Source: Microvirga alba (GTDB lineage Bacteria > Pseudomonadota > Alphaproteobacteria > Rhizobiales > Beijerinckiaceae). From it: 64,000 nt of DNA. This document shows positions 34,276 through 43,369 of this stretch, one piece after another. Every line of letters begins with the position of its first letter. Position 1 is the first letter of the stretch. The position numbers and the translations under genes are program-made. A model generated the notes under the pieces. That model had not been told where the DNA came from, searched no databases, and worked only from the letters and a program-made list of their open reading frames with translations. The DNA lies in NCBI RefSeq assembly GCF_015694465.1, contig NZ_JADQDO010000005.1:124001-188000 (forward strand). Reading direction: 5' to 3'.

Positions 34276-34299
34276 ATGCCTCGGGACACATCGAGGCAT
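34276..34299 (+). terminator. hairpin after the reductase gene
   Basis: ATGCCTCG and CGAGGCAT form an 8-bp stem around GGACACAT, one base past the stop codon. No T-tract follows. The 208 bases from here to the LacI gene stop at 34508 contain no gene that I can support. Confidence 0.45.
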
Positions 34300-34507
34300 G
34301 CTCGAGCAATCCATGTGCTTCCCGCTCCACAAGGGAAGCAAGGGCAACAGCAGCCGGTGTACCGTCGGCCGAGGCGAAATCATCGCGCTCGTGGCAGAGC
34401 CCTTTGCCGGAAAATCCTGGCTCGCCTTCTACACGGCTCTGTGCATTGCCATGGCACTGGTTTGTCGGCCAGCGATGAGTGCGGGCGGATGGTCTGCACT
34501 CCTGCAC

Positions 34508-35572
34508 TTAAGTGCCAACGGGCTCCGCAACACTGTCACGAACCACCAGTTCTGTCTTGAGGCGAATGCGCTCCGGTGTCGAGCGCCCCTGCAGCAGGTC
34601 GACAAGGGCTGTCGCAGCCGCTTGTCCCAACTCGCGACGCGGCTGATGAATGGTCGTCAGAGCGGGTTCTGCCACCGCTGCAAACTCGATGTCGTCAAAG
34701 CCGGCAACTGATATATCCTGCGGAACGCGCACGCCCGCCGAGTGCAGGGTGCGCATGAGGCCTATGGCCATTTCGTCGCTCGTGCAGAAGACCGCGGTGG
34801 GCCGCCTGGATCGGCCAAGAAGATCACGGCCAGCGTCGATACCGGACTTGATCGTATAATCTCCCTCGATCACGAGTTCGGGATCGAAAGCGAGCCCTTC
34901 CGCCCGAAGTCCGTCGCGATACCCACGGATACGCTCCTTTTCCAGAACGTTATCGGCAGGACCTGTGAGATAGGCGATAAGCCGATGCCCCCGCGACACC
35001 AGATATTGAGTCATGCGCCGTGATGCGGCCCGGTTATCGACCTCGATCTGCGGAATGTTCGCGCCGGGTATCGCCTCGCATAGAGCGACAAGCGGAATGT
35101 TGATGGCTGGTTCGCCCTGCGCATCACGGCTCTGGCCGAAGAGATGTCCGTTGAGCAGGATTGCGCCGTCGACCCGGCCGGCGGATGTAAAGGCGGCGAA
35201 GTGCGCCTCCTTCTCCGGCGACCCGTCCAGATCGCCGATGATCATGCCGTAACCGGCCTCGAACAGGGTTTCCTCGATGCCACTGAGGATCTTAGAGAAG
35301 AAAGTGTTCGCGAGGTTGGGCAGCACGACGAGGACCATGTAGGTCTTCTGCGAGCGCAGCGACCGGGCAGCGGGGTTGGGCACGTAACCGGTCTTTGCGA
35401 TGGCTTCCAGCACCCTTGCCCGCGTGTCCTCGGAAACCACGTTGGGGCTGGCGAGGACGCGGCTGACCGTCGCCGTGGAGACGTCCGCGAGCCTCGCCAC
35501 ATCCTGAATGCGCGCCGCGCGGCCCGCACCTTCGCCGCTACCTGCCCTGAACTTGCGCCCGCCCGTACTCAT
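34508..35572 (-). CDS. LacI-family transcriptional repressor of the sugar cluster
   Basis: 354 residues. An N-terminal helix-turn-helix with hinge helix (about 21-75: RIQDVARLADVSTATVSRVL, later NPAARSLRS) is followed by a periplasmic-binding-protein-like sensor domain (MVLVVLPNLANTFFSKILSGI, CTSDEMAIGLMRTLHSAGVRVPQDISVAGFDD). The start at 35572 has GAGGGGC eight bases upstream. It is divergent from the CUT2 sugar importer, and the palindrome at 35630-35643 is 57 bases from its start. A second, perfect copy lies before the CUT1 importer, so this protein is the likely repressor of both. The inducer is unknown. Confidence 0.92.
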   Translation of the reverse strand: MSTGGRKFRAGSGEGAGRAARIQDVARLADVSTATVSRVLASPNVVSEDTRARVLEAIAKTGYVPNPAARSLRSQKTYMVLVVLPNLANTFFSKILSGIEETLFEAGYGMIIGDLDGSPEKEAHFAAFTSAGRVDGAILLNGHLFGQSRDAQGEPAINIPLVALCEAIPGANIPQIEVDNRAASRRMTQYLVSRGHRLIAYLTGPADNVLEKERIRGYRDGLRAEGLAFDPELVIEGDYTIKSGIDAGRDLLGRSRRPTAVFCTSDEMAIGLMRTLHSAGVRVPQDISVAGFDDIEFAAVAEPALTTIHQPRRELGQAAATALVDLLQGRSTPERIRLKTELVVRDSVAEPVGT

Positions 35573-35629
35573 CGATTTTGCCCCTCGTGCCGGCCTGTTT
35601 GACAGAAGCCAACATTGCGGTAAAGTGAA

Positions 35630-35643
35630 TGTAAACGATTACA
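35630..35643. promoter_or_regulatory. LacI-family operator in the divergent promoter region
   Basis: TGTAAACGATTACA is a 14-base palindrome with a central CG and one mismatched pair, the usual geometry of LacI-family sites. It lies between the regulator gene and the CUT2 importer operon and matches the perfect palindrome at 42009 in 13 of 14 positions. Confidence 0.7.
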
Positions 35644-35819
35644 TAATGCCTTGTCGATGGCCCCGTTCCAGGACAAGGCAGGTCCCGTCAAGAGGACGCA
35701 GAGGAAACCCGAGGAGGAGCGCTATGCCGAGAGCCATTTCCCCGAACTGACCCCCATCGCACCGCTTGGCCCTGCCCCAGGCGCTTCCCGATCCTTTTCC
35801 TGTTGGACCGGAGCAACCG

Positions 35820-37340
35820 ATGGATTCAGTTCTGCGTGCGGAGACGATTTCCAGATCGTTCGGCCCCGTTGAAGTGCTGAGCGGGGTGTCGCTCGACCTC
35901 AAACCCGGCGAGGTGCACGCCGTCATCGGCGAAAATGGGGCCGGCAAGTCGACCTTGATGCGGATCCTGTCCGGCCACCTTCCGCCGACGAAGGGACGCC
36001 TGTTCTTCGACGGCAAGTCCGTACAATTCGCCAATCCCGTCGAGGCCGAAGCCCTGGGCATCGTTCTCGTTCACCAGGAGATCCTGCTCGCCGAGGATCT
36101 GACGGTCGCGCAGAACATCTTTCTGGGACGTGAGATCACGCGCGCCGGTTTTGTCGACGACAGGGCAATGCGGGACAGAACCCGGATCCTTCTTCGTCGC
36201 CTTGCCGCGGGCATCGCCCCCGATACTCCCGTCCGCCAACTCTCCATTGCCAAGCGCCAGTTGGTCCAGATCGCACGGGCTCTTCGTGCGACGAACCGCG
36301 TCGTCGTCTTCGATGAACCGACGGCGGTTCTCACGCCGGTCGAGGCCGAAAGCCTTTTTGCGATCATCCGCAGCCTGAAGGCGCAGGGTGTCGCCATCCT
36401 CTATATCTCCCACCGTCTCAGTGAAGTGAAAGCCATAGCCGACAGGGTGACTGTCCTGCGCGACGGGCGTCTCGTCACAACCCGTGACATCGAAGGGCTC
36501 GAGCCGCTTGAAATGGCGCGTCTCATGGTCGGGCGGGACATGTCGAAGCTCTATCCGGAAAAGCCTGTCATTTCATCCGACGGCGATATTCTGCGGGTCG
36601 AGAATTTCGCGGTTCCCGGCTTCGTCGAGAATGTGTCTTTCACATTGAAACGGGGCGAGATTCTCGGTTTTGGCGGCCTGATCGGTGCCGGGCGTACTGA
36701 GCTGTTCGAGGGGATGGTTGGTCTTCGGACCGGCGATGGCCGCATCATTCTCGATGACAAGCCCGTGCGCTTCCGCGACGCGGGCGAGGCCATGGCATCC
36801 GGCATCGTCTATTTGTCCGAGGACCGGAAAGGCAAAGGCCTCCTTCTGAAACAGAACCTTCGGGTCAATCTCACACTCGCGGCACTGGATAAATTCACGA
36901 GGGGCATGCTCATCGACGTGCCATCCGAGGACAAGGCGCTCGACACCGCGATCCGCGCCTTCGACATCCGCGCGCGGCAGCGCGATCTTCTTGCCGGACA
37001 GCTCTCGGGCGGCAACCAGCAGAAGCTGCTTCTTGCCAAGATGATGCTGGCCGATCCGCGTATCGTCATCATCGACGAACCGACGCGGGGCGTCGACATC
37101 GGCACGAAAGAGCAGATCTACCGCTTCATCACCACATTGGCCGAACAGGGGCGAAGCGTCGTCGTCATCTCATCCGAAATGCAGGAGCTGATCGGGTTGT
37201 GTCACCGGGTTCTCGTGATGCGCAATGGGCGCATCGCGGGAGAGGTTTCGGAGCGCGATCTATCCGAGGATTCAATCGTCTTTCTCGCCACGGGCGTCCA
37301 CGAGGACAAGGCTGCCCAGATCGCCGCAGGTCACGCATGA
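35820..37340 (+). CDS. CUT2-family sugar ABC transporter ATP-binding protein (RbsA/MglA type)
   Basis: 506 residues from the ATG at 35820, with GGAG eight bases upstream. Two fused ATPase halves: the first has Walker A GENGAGKS at 37-44, Walker B VVVFDEPTAVLTPVE and the weak signature QLSIAKRQLVQIARAL; the second has a degenerate Walker A region (GFGGLIGAGRTELFEGM) but a full signature LSGGNQQKLLLAKMM and Walker B IVIIDEPTRGVDIG. This asymmetry is normal for RbsA-like proteins. The stop overlaps the permease start (ATGA). Confidence 0.95.
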   Translation: MDSVLRAETISRSFGPVEVLSGVSLDLKPGEVHAVIGENGAGKSTLMRILSGHLPPTKGRLFFDGKSVQFANPVEAEALGIVLVHQEILLAEDLTVAQNIFLGREITRAGFVDDRAMRDRTRILLRRLAAGIAPDTPVRQLSIAKRQLVQIARALRATNRVVVFDEPTAVLTPVEAESLFAIIRSLKAQGVAILYISHRLSEVKAIADRVTVLRDGRLVTTRDIEGLEPLEMARLMVGRDMSKLYPEKPVISSDGDILRVENFAVPGFVENVSFTLKRGEILGFGGLIGAGRTELFEGMVGLRTGDGRIILDDKPVRFRDAGEAMASGIVYLSEDRKGKGLLLKQNLRVNLTLAALDKFTRGMLIDVPSEDKALDTAIRAFDIRARQRDLLAGQLSGGNQQKLLLAKMMLADPRIVIIDEPTRGVDIGTKEQIYRFITTLAEQGRSVVVISSEMQELIGLCHRVLVMRNGRIAGEVSERDLSEDSIVFLATGVHEDKAAQIAAGHA

Positions 37341-38335
37341 CTGATACCGCCCTCCGAACAAGCGTCAGAACGCGCCGCCTCAATCTGGACCTCAGGGCAC
37401 TTTCGCCCTTCATCGCGCTCGTGGTTCTGGTCATTGCAGGCTCGCTCATCAATCCCGACTTTCTGACGACGGCGAACCTCCTCAACGTCGTCACGCGCTC
37501 GGCCTTCATCGCCATCATCGCGGTTGGGGCGACATTCGTGATTGCAAGCGGCGGCCTTGATCTGTCTGTAGGCTCCATGGCTGCGCTGGTCGCCGGCGTC
37601 ATGATCCTGACCCTCAACAAGCTCGGAGGCGCCGACTTGAGCACGCTCGCGCTCGGCATGCTCGCCGCGTTGGCGCTGAGCGCGCTTTGCGGCCTCGCCA
37701 ATGGCCTCATCGTCACCTTCGGGCGCATCGAACCCTTCATCGTGACCTTGGGCACGATGGGCATTTTCAGATCTCTCGTGATCTGGCTCGCCGCCGGCGG
37801 CACGATCACCATGCGCAATTCAGAGCTGCGGGAGCTTTATCGCCCGCTTTATTTCGGAAGCGCCTTCGGCATTCCCCTTCCTATCCTCGTTTTCCTTGCC
37901 GTCGCCGCCATCGGCGCGCTCATTCTCTACAAGACGTCCTTCGGGCGGCATGTGGTGGCTCTCGGATCGAATGAGGAAGTCGCTCGCTATTCCGGCGTTC
38001 CGATCTGGCGGGTCCGCACGCTCGTCTATGTCATTCAGGGCCTGTGCGTCGGCATCGCCATTCTCGTCTATGTGCCGCGCCTCGGCTCGGCGACGCCGAC
38101 GACCGGCCTCCTCTGGGAACTGCAGGCAATCACCGCCGTCGTCATCGGCGGCACGGCCCTGAAGGGCGGTGTCGGACGCATCGGCGGCACGGTGGTCGGC
38201 GCCATCATTCTCGAACTCGTCGCCAACATCATGGTGCTCTCGAACTTCGTCTCCGAGTTTCTCGTGGGCGCGGTGCAGGGTGCCATCATCATTGTCGCCA
38301 TGCTGGTGCAGCGCAGTCTGCACAAGGGGCGATGA
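37337..38335 (+). CDS. CUT2-family sugar ABC transporter permease (RbsC type)
   Basis: 332 residues, about nine membrane segments. Family landmarks are AVGATFVIASGGLDLSVGSM and, near the C-terminus, GGTALKGGVGRIGGTVVGAI. The start is fixed by the ATGA overlap with the ATPase gene; a longer frame exists but would lie inside the ATPase gene. It homodimerises to form the channel of a ribose-type importer. The first of the two importers in the cluster. Confidence 0.94.
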   Translation: MTDTALRTSVRTRRLNLDLRALSPFIALVVLVIAGSLINPDFLTTANLLNVVTRSAFIAIIAVGATFVIASGGLDLSVGSMAALVAGVMILTLNKLGGADLSTLALGMLAALALSALCGLANGLIVTFGRIEPFIVTLGTMGIFRSLVIWLAAGGTITMRNSELRELYRPLYFGSAFGIPLPILVFLAVAAIGALILYKTSFGRHVVALGSNEEVARYSGVPIWRVRTLVYVIQGLCVGIAILVYVPRLGSATPTTGLLWELQAITAVVIGGTALKGGVGRIGGTVVGAIILELVANIMVLSNFVSEFLVGAVQGAIIIVAMLVQRSLHKGR

Positions 38336-38395
38336 ATCCGGTGAGAGCCCCCCGGTACGACGATCAGGGCTCGGCCACTTCTCTGGGAGGACAAC

Positions 38396-39343
38396 ATGAG
38401 AAAAATGGCATGGACGTTCGCGGCGGCGACCCTTTCCGCGGGTCTCGCCAGCGGTGCATTTTCGCAGCAGAAGAATGTCACCATCGGCGTCTCGATCCCG
38501 GCCGCGACCCATGGCTGGACGGGCGGGGTCGTGTACCATGCGCAGGAGGCCGCAAAGCAGCTTGAGAAGACCTATCCCGGCCTGAAAGTGATCGTGAAGA
38601 CCTCGCCTGACGGAGCGTCCCAGGCCAATGCGCTCGACGATCTGACCGCGCAGAAGATCGACGCTCTCGTCGTTCTGCCTTTCAATTCGGACGAGCTGAC
38701 GAACCCGGTCCGCGAGGTGAAAAAAAGGGGCACCTTCATCACCGTCGTTGACCGCGGCCTGAAGGATTCCTCGATCCAGGACATCTATGTCGCCGGTAAC
38801 AACCCTGAATTTGGACGCGTGGCCGGCAAGTTCATTACCGACACGCTCAAGGAGGGCAACGTCGTTGTCTTCCGCGGCATTCCGACCGTGATCGACGAGG
38901 AGCGCGTCTCGAACTTCGAGAAGGCTCTTCAGGGCTCGGGCGTGAAGGTGCTCGACAAGCAGTATGCCAACTGGAACCGCGACGACGCCTTCCGCGTGAT
39001 GCAGGACTATCTCGCCAAACATCCGAAGATCGATGCGGTCTGGGCTTCCGATGACGACATGGCGCTGGGTGTGATGGAGGCCATTCGCCAAGGAAAGCGC
39101 GAAGACATCAAGTTCGTCCTCGGCGGCGCGGGCATGAAGGACATCGTGAAACGCGTCATGGATGGCGACAAGATGTTGCCGGCCAACGTCTCCTACCCGC
39201 CGGGCATGATCGCGACCGCCATGCAGGTGACGGCCGCGCAGTTCTTCACCAACGCACCCATGCGCGGCACCTACGTGCTCAATGCGGAGCTGATCACGAA
39301 GGATAACGCGAAGAATTTCTACTACCCGAACTCACCGTTCTGA
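38396..39343 (+). CDS. CUT2-family sugar-binding periplasmic protein
   Basis: 315 residues. The signal peptide is MRKMAWTFAAATLSAGLASG, cleaved near AFS. The mature protein has the Peripla_BP_4 fold: VTIGVSIPAATHGWTGGVVYHAQ, IDALVVLPFNSDEL and DAVWASDDDMALGVMEAIRQG. The aromatic/charged pocket segments THGW and NWNRDDAF suggest a pyranose ligand, but the sugar cannot be named. GGGAGGA lies seven bases upstream of its start. It is the third gene of the importer operon, followed by a strong terminator-like hairpin. Confidence 0.93.
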   Translation: MRKMAWTFAAATLSAGLASGAFSQQKNVTIGVSIPAATHGWTGGVVYHAQEAAKQLEKTYPGLKVIVKTSPDGASQANALDDLTAQKIDALVVLPFNSDELTNPVREVKKRGTFITVVDRGLKDSSIQDIYVAGNNPEFGRVAGKFITDTLKEGNVVVFRGIPTVIDEERVSNFEKALQGSGVKVLDKQYANWNRDDAFRVMQDYLAKHPKIDAVWASDDDMALGVMEAIRQGKREDIKFVLGGAGMKDIVKRVMDGDKMLPANVSYPPGMIATAMQVTAAQFFTNAPMRGTYVLNAELITKDNAKNFYYPNSPF

Positions 39344-39354
39344 CCCTCCTCCGC

Positions 39355-39389
39355 CCGGGCGGAAGGCTTTCTCGTTCCGCCCGGTTTTT
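39355..39389 (+). terminator. Rho-independent terminator/attenuator after the binding-protein gene
   Basis: CCGGGCGGAA and TTCCGCCCGG form a perfect 10-bp stem around a ten-base loop, followed by TTTTT. It lies between the binding-protein gene and the isomerase gene on the same strand, so the enzymes downstream are expected to be expressed at a lower level or from their own promoter. Confidence 0.85.
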
Positions 39390-39400
39390 GCCCCCACTTA

Positions 39401-39424
39401 CCTCCCCTTTCACAAAGGGGGAGG
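39401..39424. repeat. palindromic CCTCCCC...GGGGAGG element
   Basis: CCTCCCCTTT and AAAGGGGGAGG pair around CAC with one bulge. Palindromes of this form are dispersed in many genomes of the group. It sits in the leader of the isomerase gene, 17 bases before its ATG, and could hinder or modulate translation. Confidence 0.5.
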
Positions 39425-39441
39425 CCTTTCGGGAGAAACCG

Positions 39442-40518
39442 ATGAAGACTATGAAGGGCCCCGGCCTCTTCCTCGCGCAGTTCGCGGGAGACGAAGCGCC
39501 GTTCAACTCGCTCGACTCGATCTGCCGGTGGGCCGCTTCTTACGGCTACAAGGGCGTGCAGATTCCAACCTGGGACGCGCGGCTTTTCGACCTCAGAAAA
39601 GCGGCGGAATCGGCAGCCTATTGCGATGAAATTCAAGGGATCGTGCGCAGCCACGGGCTCGCAATCACCGAACTTTCGACACATCTGCAGGGGCAGCTCG
39701 TCGCCGTTCACCCCGCTTTCAATGAGGCCTTCGACGGCTTCGCGGCTCCGAACGTTCGCGGCAATCCGGCCGCGCGGCAGGCCTGGGCCATAGAGCAGAT
39801 GCTTTTGGCCGCGAAAGCTTCAAAGCGCCTTGGCCTCAATGCGCATGTGACATTCTCAGGTGCCCTCGCCTGGCCCTTCGTCTATCCGTGGCCGCAGCGC
39901 CCCAACGGCCTCATCGAAACGGCTTTCGAAGAACTGGGACGCCGCTGGACGCCGATCCTGGATGCTTTCGACGATGCGGGCTGCGATGTCTGCTACGAAA
40001 TCCACCCGGGCGAAGACATCCACGACGGCGCGACATTCGAGCGTTTTCTCGATTCCGTCGATGGTCATGCCCGTGCCTGCATCAACTACGATCCGAGCCA
40101 CTTCCTGCTGCAGCAGCTCGATTATCTGGCTTTCATCGACCTTTATCACGAGCGCATCAAGGCGTTTCACGCCAAGGACGCGGAGTTCAACCCAAGCGGC
40201 CGCGTCGGCGTCTATGGTGGGTACGAGAGCTGGATAAACCGCGCAGGGCGCTTCCGCTCGCTCGGCGACGGGCAGGTGGATTTCGGGGCGATCTTTTCGA
40301 AACTCGCTCAGTACGACTACGATTCATGGGCCGTGCTGGAATGGGAATGCTGCCTCAAGCATCCCGAGGACGGCGCGCGGGACGGCGCACAATTCATCGC
40401 GTCCCACATCATCCGCGTGACGGAGAAAGCCTTCGATGATTTCGCCTCGGGTGGAACCGATGAAGCAGCCAACCGCCGAATGCTGGGCCTCGATGCCCTG
40501 AAAAAGGCTGCGGAGTAG
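39442..40518 (+). CDS. sugar phosphate isomerase/epimerase-like TIM-barrel protein (first copy)
   Basis: 358 residues from the ATG at 39442, with GGGAGAA seven bases upstream. AP endonuclease 2/xylose isomerase-like TIM barrel. The metal-binding residues appear in CYEIHPGEDIHDG, CINYDPSHFLLQ, IKAFHAKDAEF and WAVLEWECC, the usual Glu/Asp/His/Glu set. Members of this superfamily include IolE, IolI and the 3-keto-glycoside epimerase YcjR. Being next to a Gfo/Idh/MocA dehydrogenase gene, it is a good candidate for isomerising, epimerising or dehydrating a keto-sugar. The reaction is inferred, not shown. Confidence 0.87.
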   Translation: MKTMKGPGLFLAQFAGDEAPFNSLDSICRWAASYGYKGVQIPTWDARLFDLRKAAESAAYCDEIQGIVRSHGLAITELSTHLQGQLVAVHPAFNEAFDGFAAPNVRGNPAARQAWAIEQMLLAAKASKRLGLNAHVTFSGALAWPFVYPWPQRPNGLIETAFEELGRRWTPILDAFDDAGCDVCYEIHPGEDIHDGATFERFLDSVDGHARACINYDPSHFLLQQLDYLAFIDLYHERIKAFHAKDAEFNPSGRVGVYGGYESWINRAGRFRSLGDGQVDFGAIFSKLAQYDYDSWAVLEWECCLKHPEDGARDGAQFIASHIIRVTEKAFDDFASGGTDEAANRRMLGLDALKKAAE

Positions 40519-40524
40519 CATGCA

Positions 40525-41700
40525 ATGACGATTACGGGATCTCAGGATCAGGCTATCAAGCGCCGTCTGCGGCTCGGCATGGTAGGGGGCGGGCGCGGCG
40601 CGTTCATCGGGGCTGTCCATCGCATCGCTGCGCGTCTTGACGACCGGTGGGAGCTTGTTGCGGGTGCGCTTTCGTCCGACCCGGAACGCGCCCGGCTCTC
40701 CGGGCAGGATCTGCTGCTCAAGCCGGATCGTATCTATGGCGATTTCAATGACATGGCGCGCAGGGAACGGCGGCTGAAGGAGGGCATCGATGCGGTTGCT
40801 ATCGTCACCCCCAACCACGCCCACGCCGCCGCTGCACGAGCCTTTCTCAAAGCCGGGATCCATGTGATCTGCGACAAGCCTCTGACCACCACGCGGCGGG
40901 AAGCGGACCAGCTGGCAAAACTTGCCCGTGACTCCGGGCTCATCTTCGCGGTCACGCACAATTATACGGGCTATCCGTTGGTGCGACAGGCGCGCGCCAT
41001 GGTCCAAGCCGGCGAACTCGGTGCGATCCGCGTCGTTCAGGTGGAGTACGCGCAGGATTGGCTTGCCACGCGCACGGAAGCGACCGGCAATAAACAGGCC
41101 GAGTGGCGCACCGATCCGGCCCGCTCGGGCCCTGCGGGTTCTGTCGGCGACATCGGCACGCACGCCTTCAACCTCGCCGAGTTCATCACTGGCGACGAGG
41201 TTCAGTCCCTCTCTGCGGACTTGCACACCTTCGTCGAGGGCCGCCGGCTCGACGATAATGCGCATATGATGCTGCGCTTCGCCTCCGGCGCGAAGGGTAT
41301 GCTTTGGTGCAGCCAGGTTGCCACCGGCCTGGAAAACGGCCTGCGCATCCGCGTTTACGGCGAGAAGGCCGGGCTCGAATGGCATCAGGAGAATCCGAAC
41401 GTTCTTCTCTTCTCGCCGCTGAACGAGCCCCCTCGCCTCATCCGCCGTAACGGTGCTGGCACGGGGGAAATCTCGCGTGCCGCGGGCCGGATACCCGCCG
41501 GGCACCCGGAGGGCTATCTGGAGGGGTTTGCGCAGATCTACTCCGATGTAGCAGAGCAGATCACCGCTCGCCTCGAGGGACGCCCAGCCCATCCTTTCTC
41601 GCTGCAGGCACCGAACATCGAGCACGGTGTGCGCGGCGTGCGCTTCATCGATGCGGCCGTGCGCTCGTCCCAACGGAAGGCCGCCTGGGTTCAGCTCTGA
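40525..41700 (+). CDS. Gfo/Idh/MocA-family NAD(P)-dependent sugar dehydrogenase (first copy)
   Basis: 391 residues. The Rossmann fold has [19 protein letters not shown] at about 14-32, then [21 protein letters not shown] and the conserved lysine in ICDKPLT (EKP-type motif), with the catalytic-histidine region [17 protein letters not shown]. The family oxidises sugars or glycosides, often at C3. The gene starts six bases after the isomerase stop, so both are co-translated, and it is followed by a 353-base gap containing the second operator. Confidence 0.9.
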   Translation: MTITGSQDQAIKRRLRLGMVGGGRGAFIGAVHRIAARLDDRWELVAGALSSDPERARLSGQDLLLKPDRIYGDFNDMARRERRLKEGIDAVAIVTPNHAHAAAARAFLKAGIHVICDKPLTTTRREADQLAKLARDSGLIFAVTHNYTGYPLVRQARAMVQAGELGAIRVVQVEYAQDWLATRTEATGNKQAEWRTDPARSGPAGSVGDIGTHAFNLAEFITGDEVQSLSADLHTFVEGRRLDDNAHMMLRFASGAKGMLWCSQVATGLENGLRIRVYGEKAGLEWHQENPNVLLFSPLNEPPRLIRRNGAGTGEISRAAGRIPAGHPEGYLEGFAQIYSDVAEQITARLEGRPAHPFSLQAPNIEHGVRGVRFIDAAVRSSQRKAAWVQL

Positions 41701-42053
41701 ACACCGGAGCGCTGCACGGGGCTCGCGCCACACGAGCCCGCCGCAAAGGAATCGCAAGGTGATCCCGAGCGACAATTAGTAACGCCGGATCGCGGAAGCC
41801 TGCAGGGACAAGGACTTTCAGAACATGCGTCAGGCCGCGCCGATCCGATCCTTCACACCGTCTACACCACCGAGTTGCGGGAGCACGTTACGCCACTCCT
41901 TTAGTCAGCACTCCCGTAGTGCTGGCATCTACCCGGGATAAGAAAGAAGCCTAGTTAGAATGGCGGCTTGACTTATTTCAAAACCAATTACACCTTACGC
42001 GGACAAGATGTAATCGATTACAAAAATCGAGACAACGCTTCTGGGAGGAAGCC
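41701..42053. other. regulatory gap between the two sugar operons
   Basis: 353 bases without a gene. It contains a stem GGGCTCG/CGAGCCC (41719-41739) that may end the first operon, a second stem CAGCACT/AGTGCTG (41906-41924), a possible -35 element TTGACT at 41968-41973 without a convincing -10, and the perfect operator at 42009-42022. Confidence 0.6.
42009..42022. promoter_or_regulatory. perfect LacI-family operator before the CUT1 operon
   Basis: TGTAATCGATTACA is a perfect 14-base palindrome with central CG. It lies 31 bases before the start of the CUT1 binding-protein gene and downstream of a possible -35 TTGACT, a position suited to blocking initiation or elongation. It matches the site at 35630 in 13 of 14 positions. 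Confidence 0.8.
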
Positions 42054-43301
42054 ATGCGCCTGAAAACACGCGTTTCTGCGTATACTCTGTCTTGTGCCTT
42101 GATCTGGAGTTCTGGAGCGCTTGCGCAGCAGCAAAAAGCTGAGGTGCTCCACTGGTGGACCTCCGCAGGTGAGTCCGCAGCGGTCAAGGTTTTCGCCGAT
42201 CAATTCACGAAAGCTGGAGGCACCTGGGTAGACAATGCCATCGCGGGTGGCGTGAATGCCCGTGCAGCCGGCATAAACCGCATGGTTGGCGGAAATCCGC
42301 CGACAATGTTGCAGTTCAACACCGGCAAGCAGTTCGACGAACTGGTGACCAACGATCTTCTGCGCGATGTCGACAAGCAGGCACAGGCCGGCAAATGGCG
42401 TGACATCATGCCGAAGTCGATCGTCGAGGCTTCCGTGCGAAATGGCAAATTTTATGCCGTTCCGGTGAACATTCACGGCCAAAACTGGCTGTTCTACAAC
42501 ACCAAGGTTTTTGCAGACGCGGGACTTGAGCCTCCAAAAACCTTCCCCGAGCTGATCGCAACCGGTGAGAAACTGAAGGCCAAGGGCATCATCCCGATCG
42601 CGCTCGGCGGCCAGCCGACTTGGGAGCACAATCTCTTTCGTGCCGTCCTGGTTGGAAATGGCGGGGCGGACCTCTTCCGCAAGTTCTATGGCTCGCGCGA
42701 CCAGCAGGCTGTGAAGAGCCCGAAGTTCAAAGAAACAGTGGAACTGTTCGGAAAGCTGCGCGGCCTTGTCGATCCCGGCAGCCCTGGCCGCAATTGGAAT
42801 GATGCCACCGCTCTTGTGATCACCAACAAGGCGGCCATGCACTTTAATGGCGATTGGGCGAAGGGCGAGTTCATTGCGGCCGGTCAGACAGCGGGCAAGG
42901 AGTATGGTTGCACCCTCGTCGGCGACGGTAGCTCCGGAAAGCTCGTGATCGGCGGTGACGTCTTCGTTTTCCCGGCAAGCAAGGACAAAGCCGCGCTCGC
43001 GGTTCAGGACAAGCTGATCGAAGTGCTACTCGACCCGGCAAGCCAGCTTGAATTCAACAAGAAAAAGGGCTCGATCCCGGTCCGTCTCGATGTCGACGTG
43101 TCGTCCATGGACGCCTGTGCGGAGAGGTCCCATGCCGTACTGCGCGATCCGTCGAACCAAGTGGAGGCGATGGAGCTCCTGAGCACGCCGAATTTCTCAG
43201 GCGCGATCCAGGACGCTGTCACCCAGTACTGGAACAACCCGAATATGTCGGCGGACGCCTTCGTCGAAAAGGTCATCGGCGCGATGCGCGACGCCAGCTG
43301 A
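42054..43301 (+). CDS. CUT1-family sugar-binding periplasmic protein (glucose/mannose type)
   Basis: 415 residues. The signal peptide ends SSGALA before QQQKAEVLHWWTSAGES. It is an extracellular solute-binding protein family 1 member of the glucose-binding subgroup: VLHWWTSAGESAAVKVFADQF, PTMLQFNTGKQFDEL, VPVNIHGQNWLFYNTKVF and MHFNGDWAKGEF. GGGAGGAA precedes the ATG. First gene of the second importer operon, directly after the LacI operator. The ligand is unknown; glucose-type or glycoside ligands are plausible. Confidence 0.93.
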   Translation: MRLKTRVSAYTLSCALIWSSGALAQQQKAEVLHWWTSAGESAAVKVFADQFTKAGGTWVDNAIAGGVNARAAGINRMVGGNPPTMLQFNTGKQFDELVTNDLLRDVDKQAQAGKWRDIMPKSIVEASVRNGKFYAVPVNIHGQNWLFYNTKVFADAGLEPPKTFPELIATGEKLKAKGIIPIALGGQPTWEHNLFRAVLVGNGGADLFRKFYGSRDQQAVKSPKFKETVELFGKLRGLVDPGSPGRNWNDATALVITNKAAMHFNGDWAKGEFIAAGQTAGKEYGCTLVGDGSSGKLVIGGDVFVFPASKDKAALAVQDKLIEVLLDPASQLEFNKKKGSIPVRLDVDVSSMDACAERSHAVLRDPSNQVEAMELLSTPNFSGAIQDAVTQYWNNPNMSADAFVEKVIGAMRDAS

Positions 43302-43310
43302 AGAAGAGCC

Positions 43311-43330
43311 GGCCCGCCCACGGGCGGGCC
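43311..43330 (+). terminator. intercistronic hairpin after the CUT1 binding-protein gene
   Basis: GGCCCGCC and GGCGGGCC form an 8-bp GC stem around CACG. There is no T-tract. It lies nine bases past the stop and probably protects the binding-protein mRNA, giving it excess over the permeases. Confidence 0.6.
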
Positions 43331-43369
43331 TCCCTTCGCCAGGTCTGACTTTCTCGACAGGGTTTCCAG

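Noticed and set aside
34298..34711. 137-codon plus-strand frame after the reductase gene, containing VAEPFAGKSW that looks faintly like a P-loop
   Set aside because: It overlaps the LacI gene end on the other strand, lacks a ribosome-binding site, and the P-loop resemblance is too weak.
37820..39091. 423-codon minus-strand frame opposite the CUT2 permease and binding-protein genes
   Set aside because: Spans the boundary of two well-supported genes and has no recognisable domain.
40324..41775. 483-codon minus-strand frame opposite the first dehydrogenase
   Set aside because: Shadow of the Gfo/Idh/MocA gene; no motif and no start signal.
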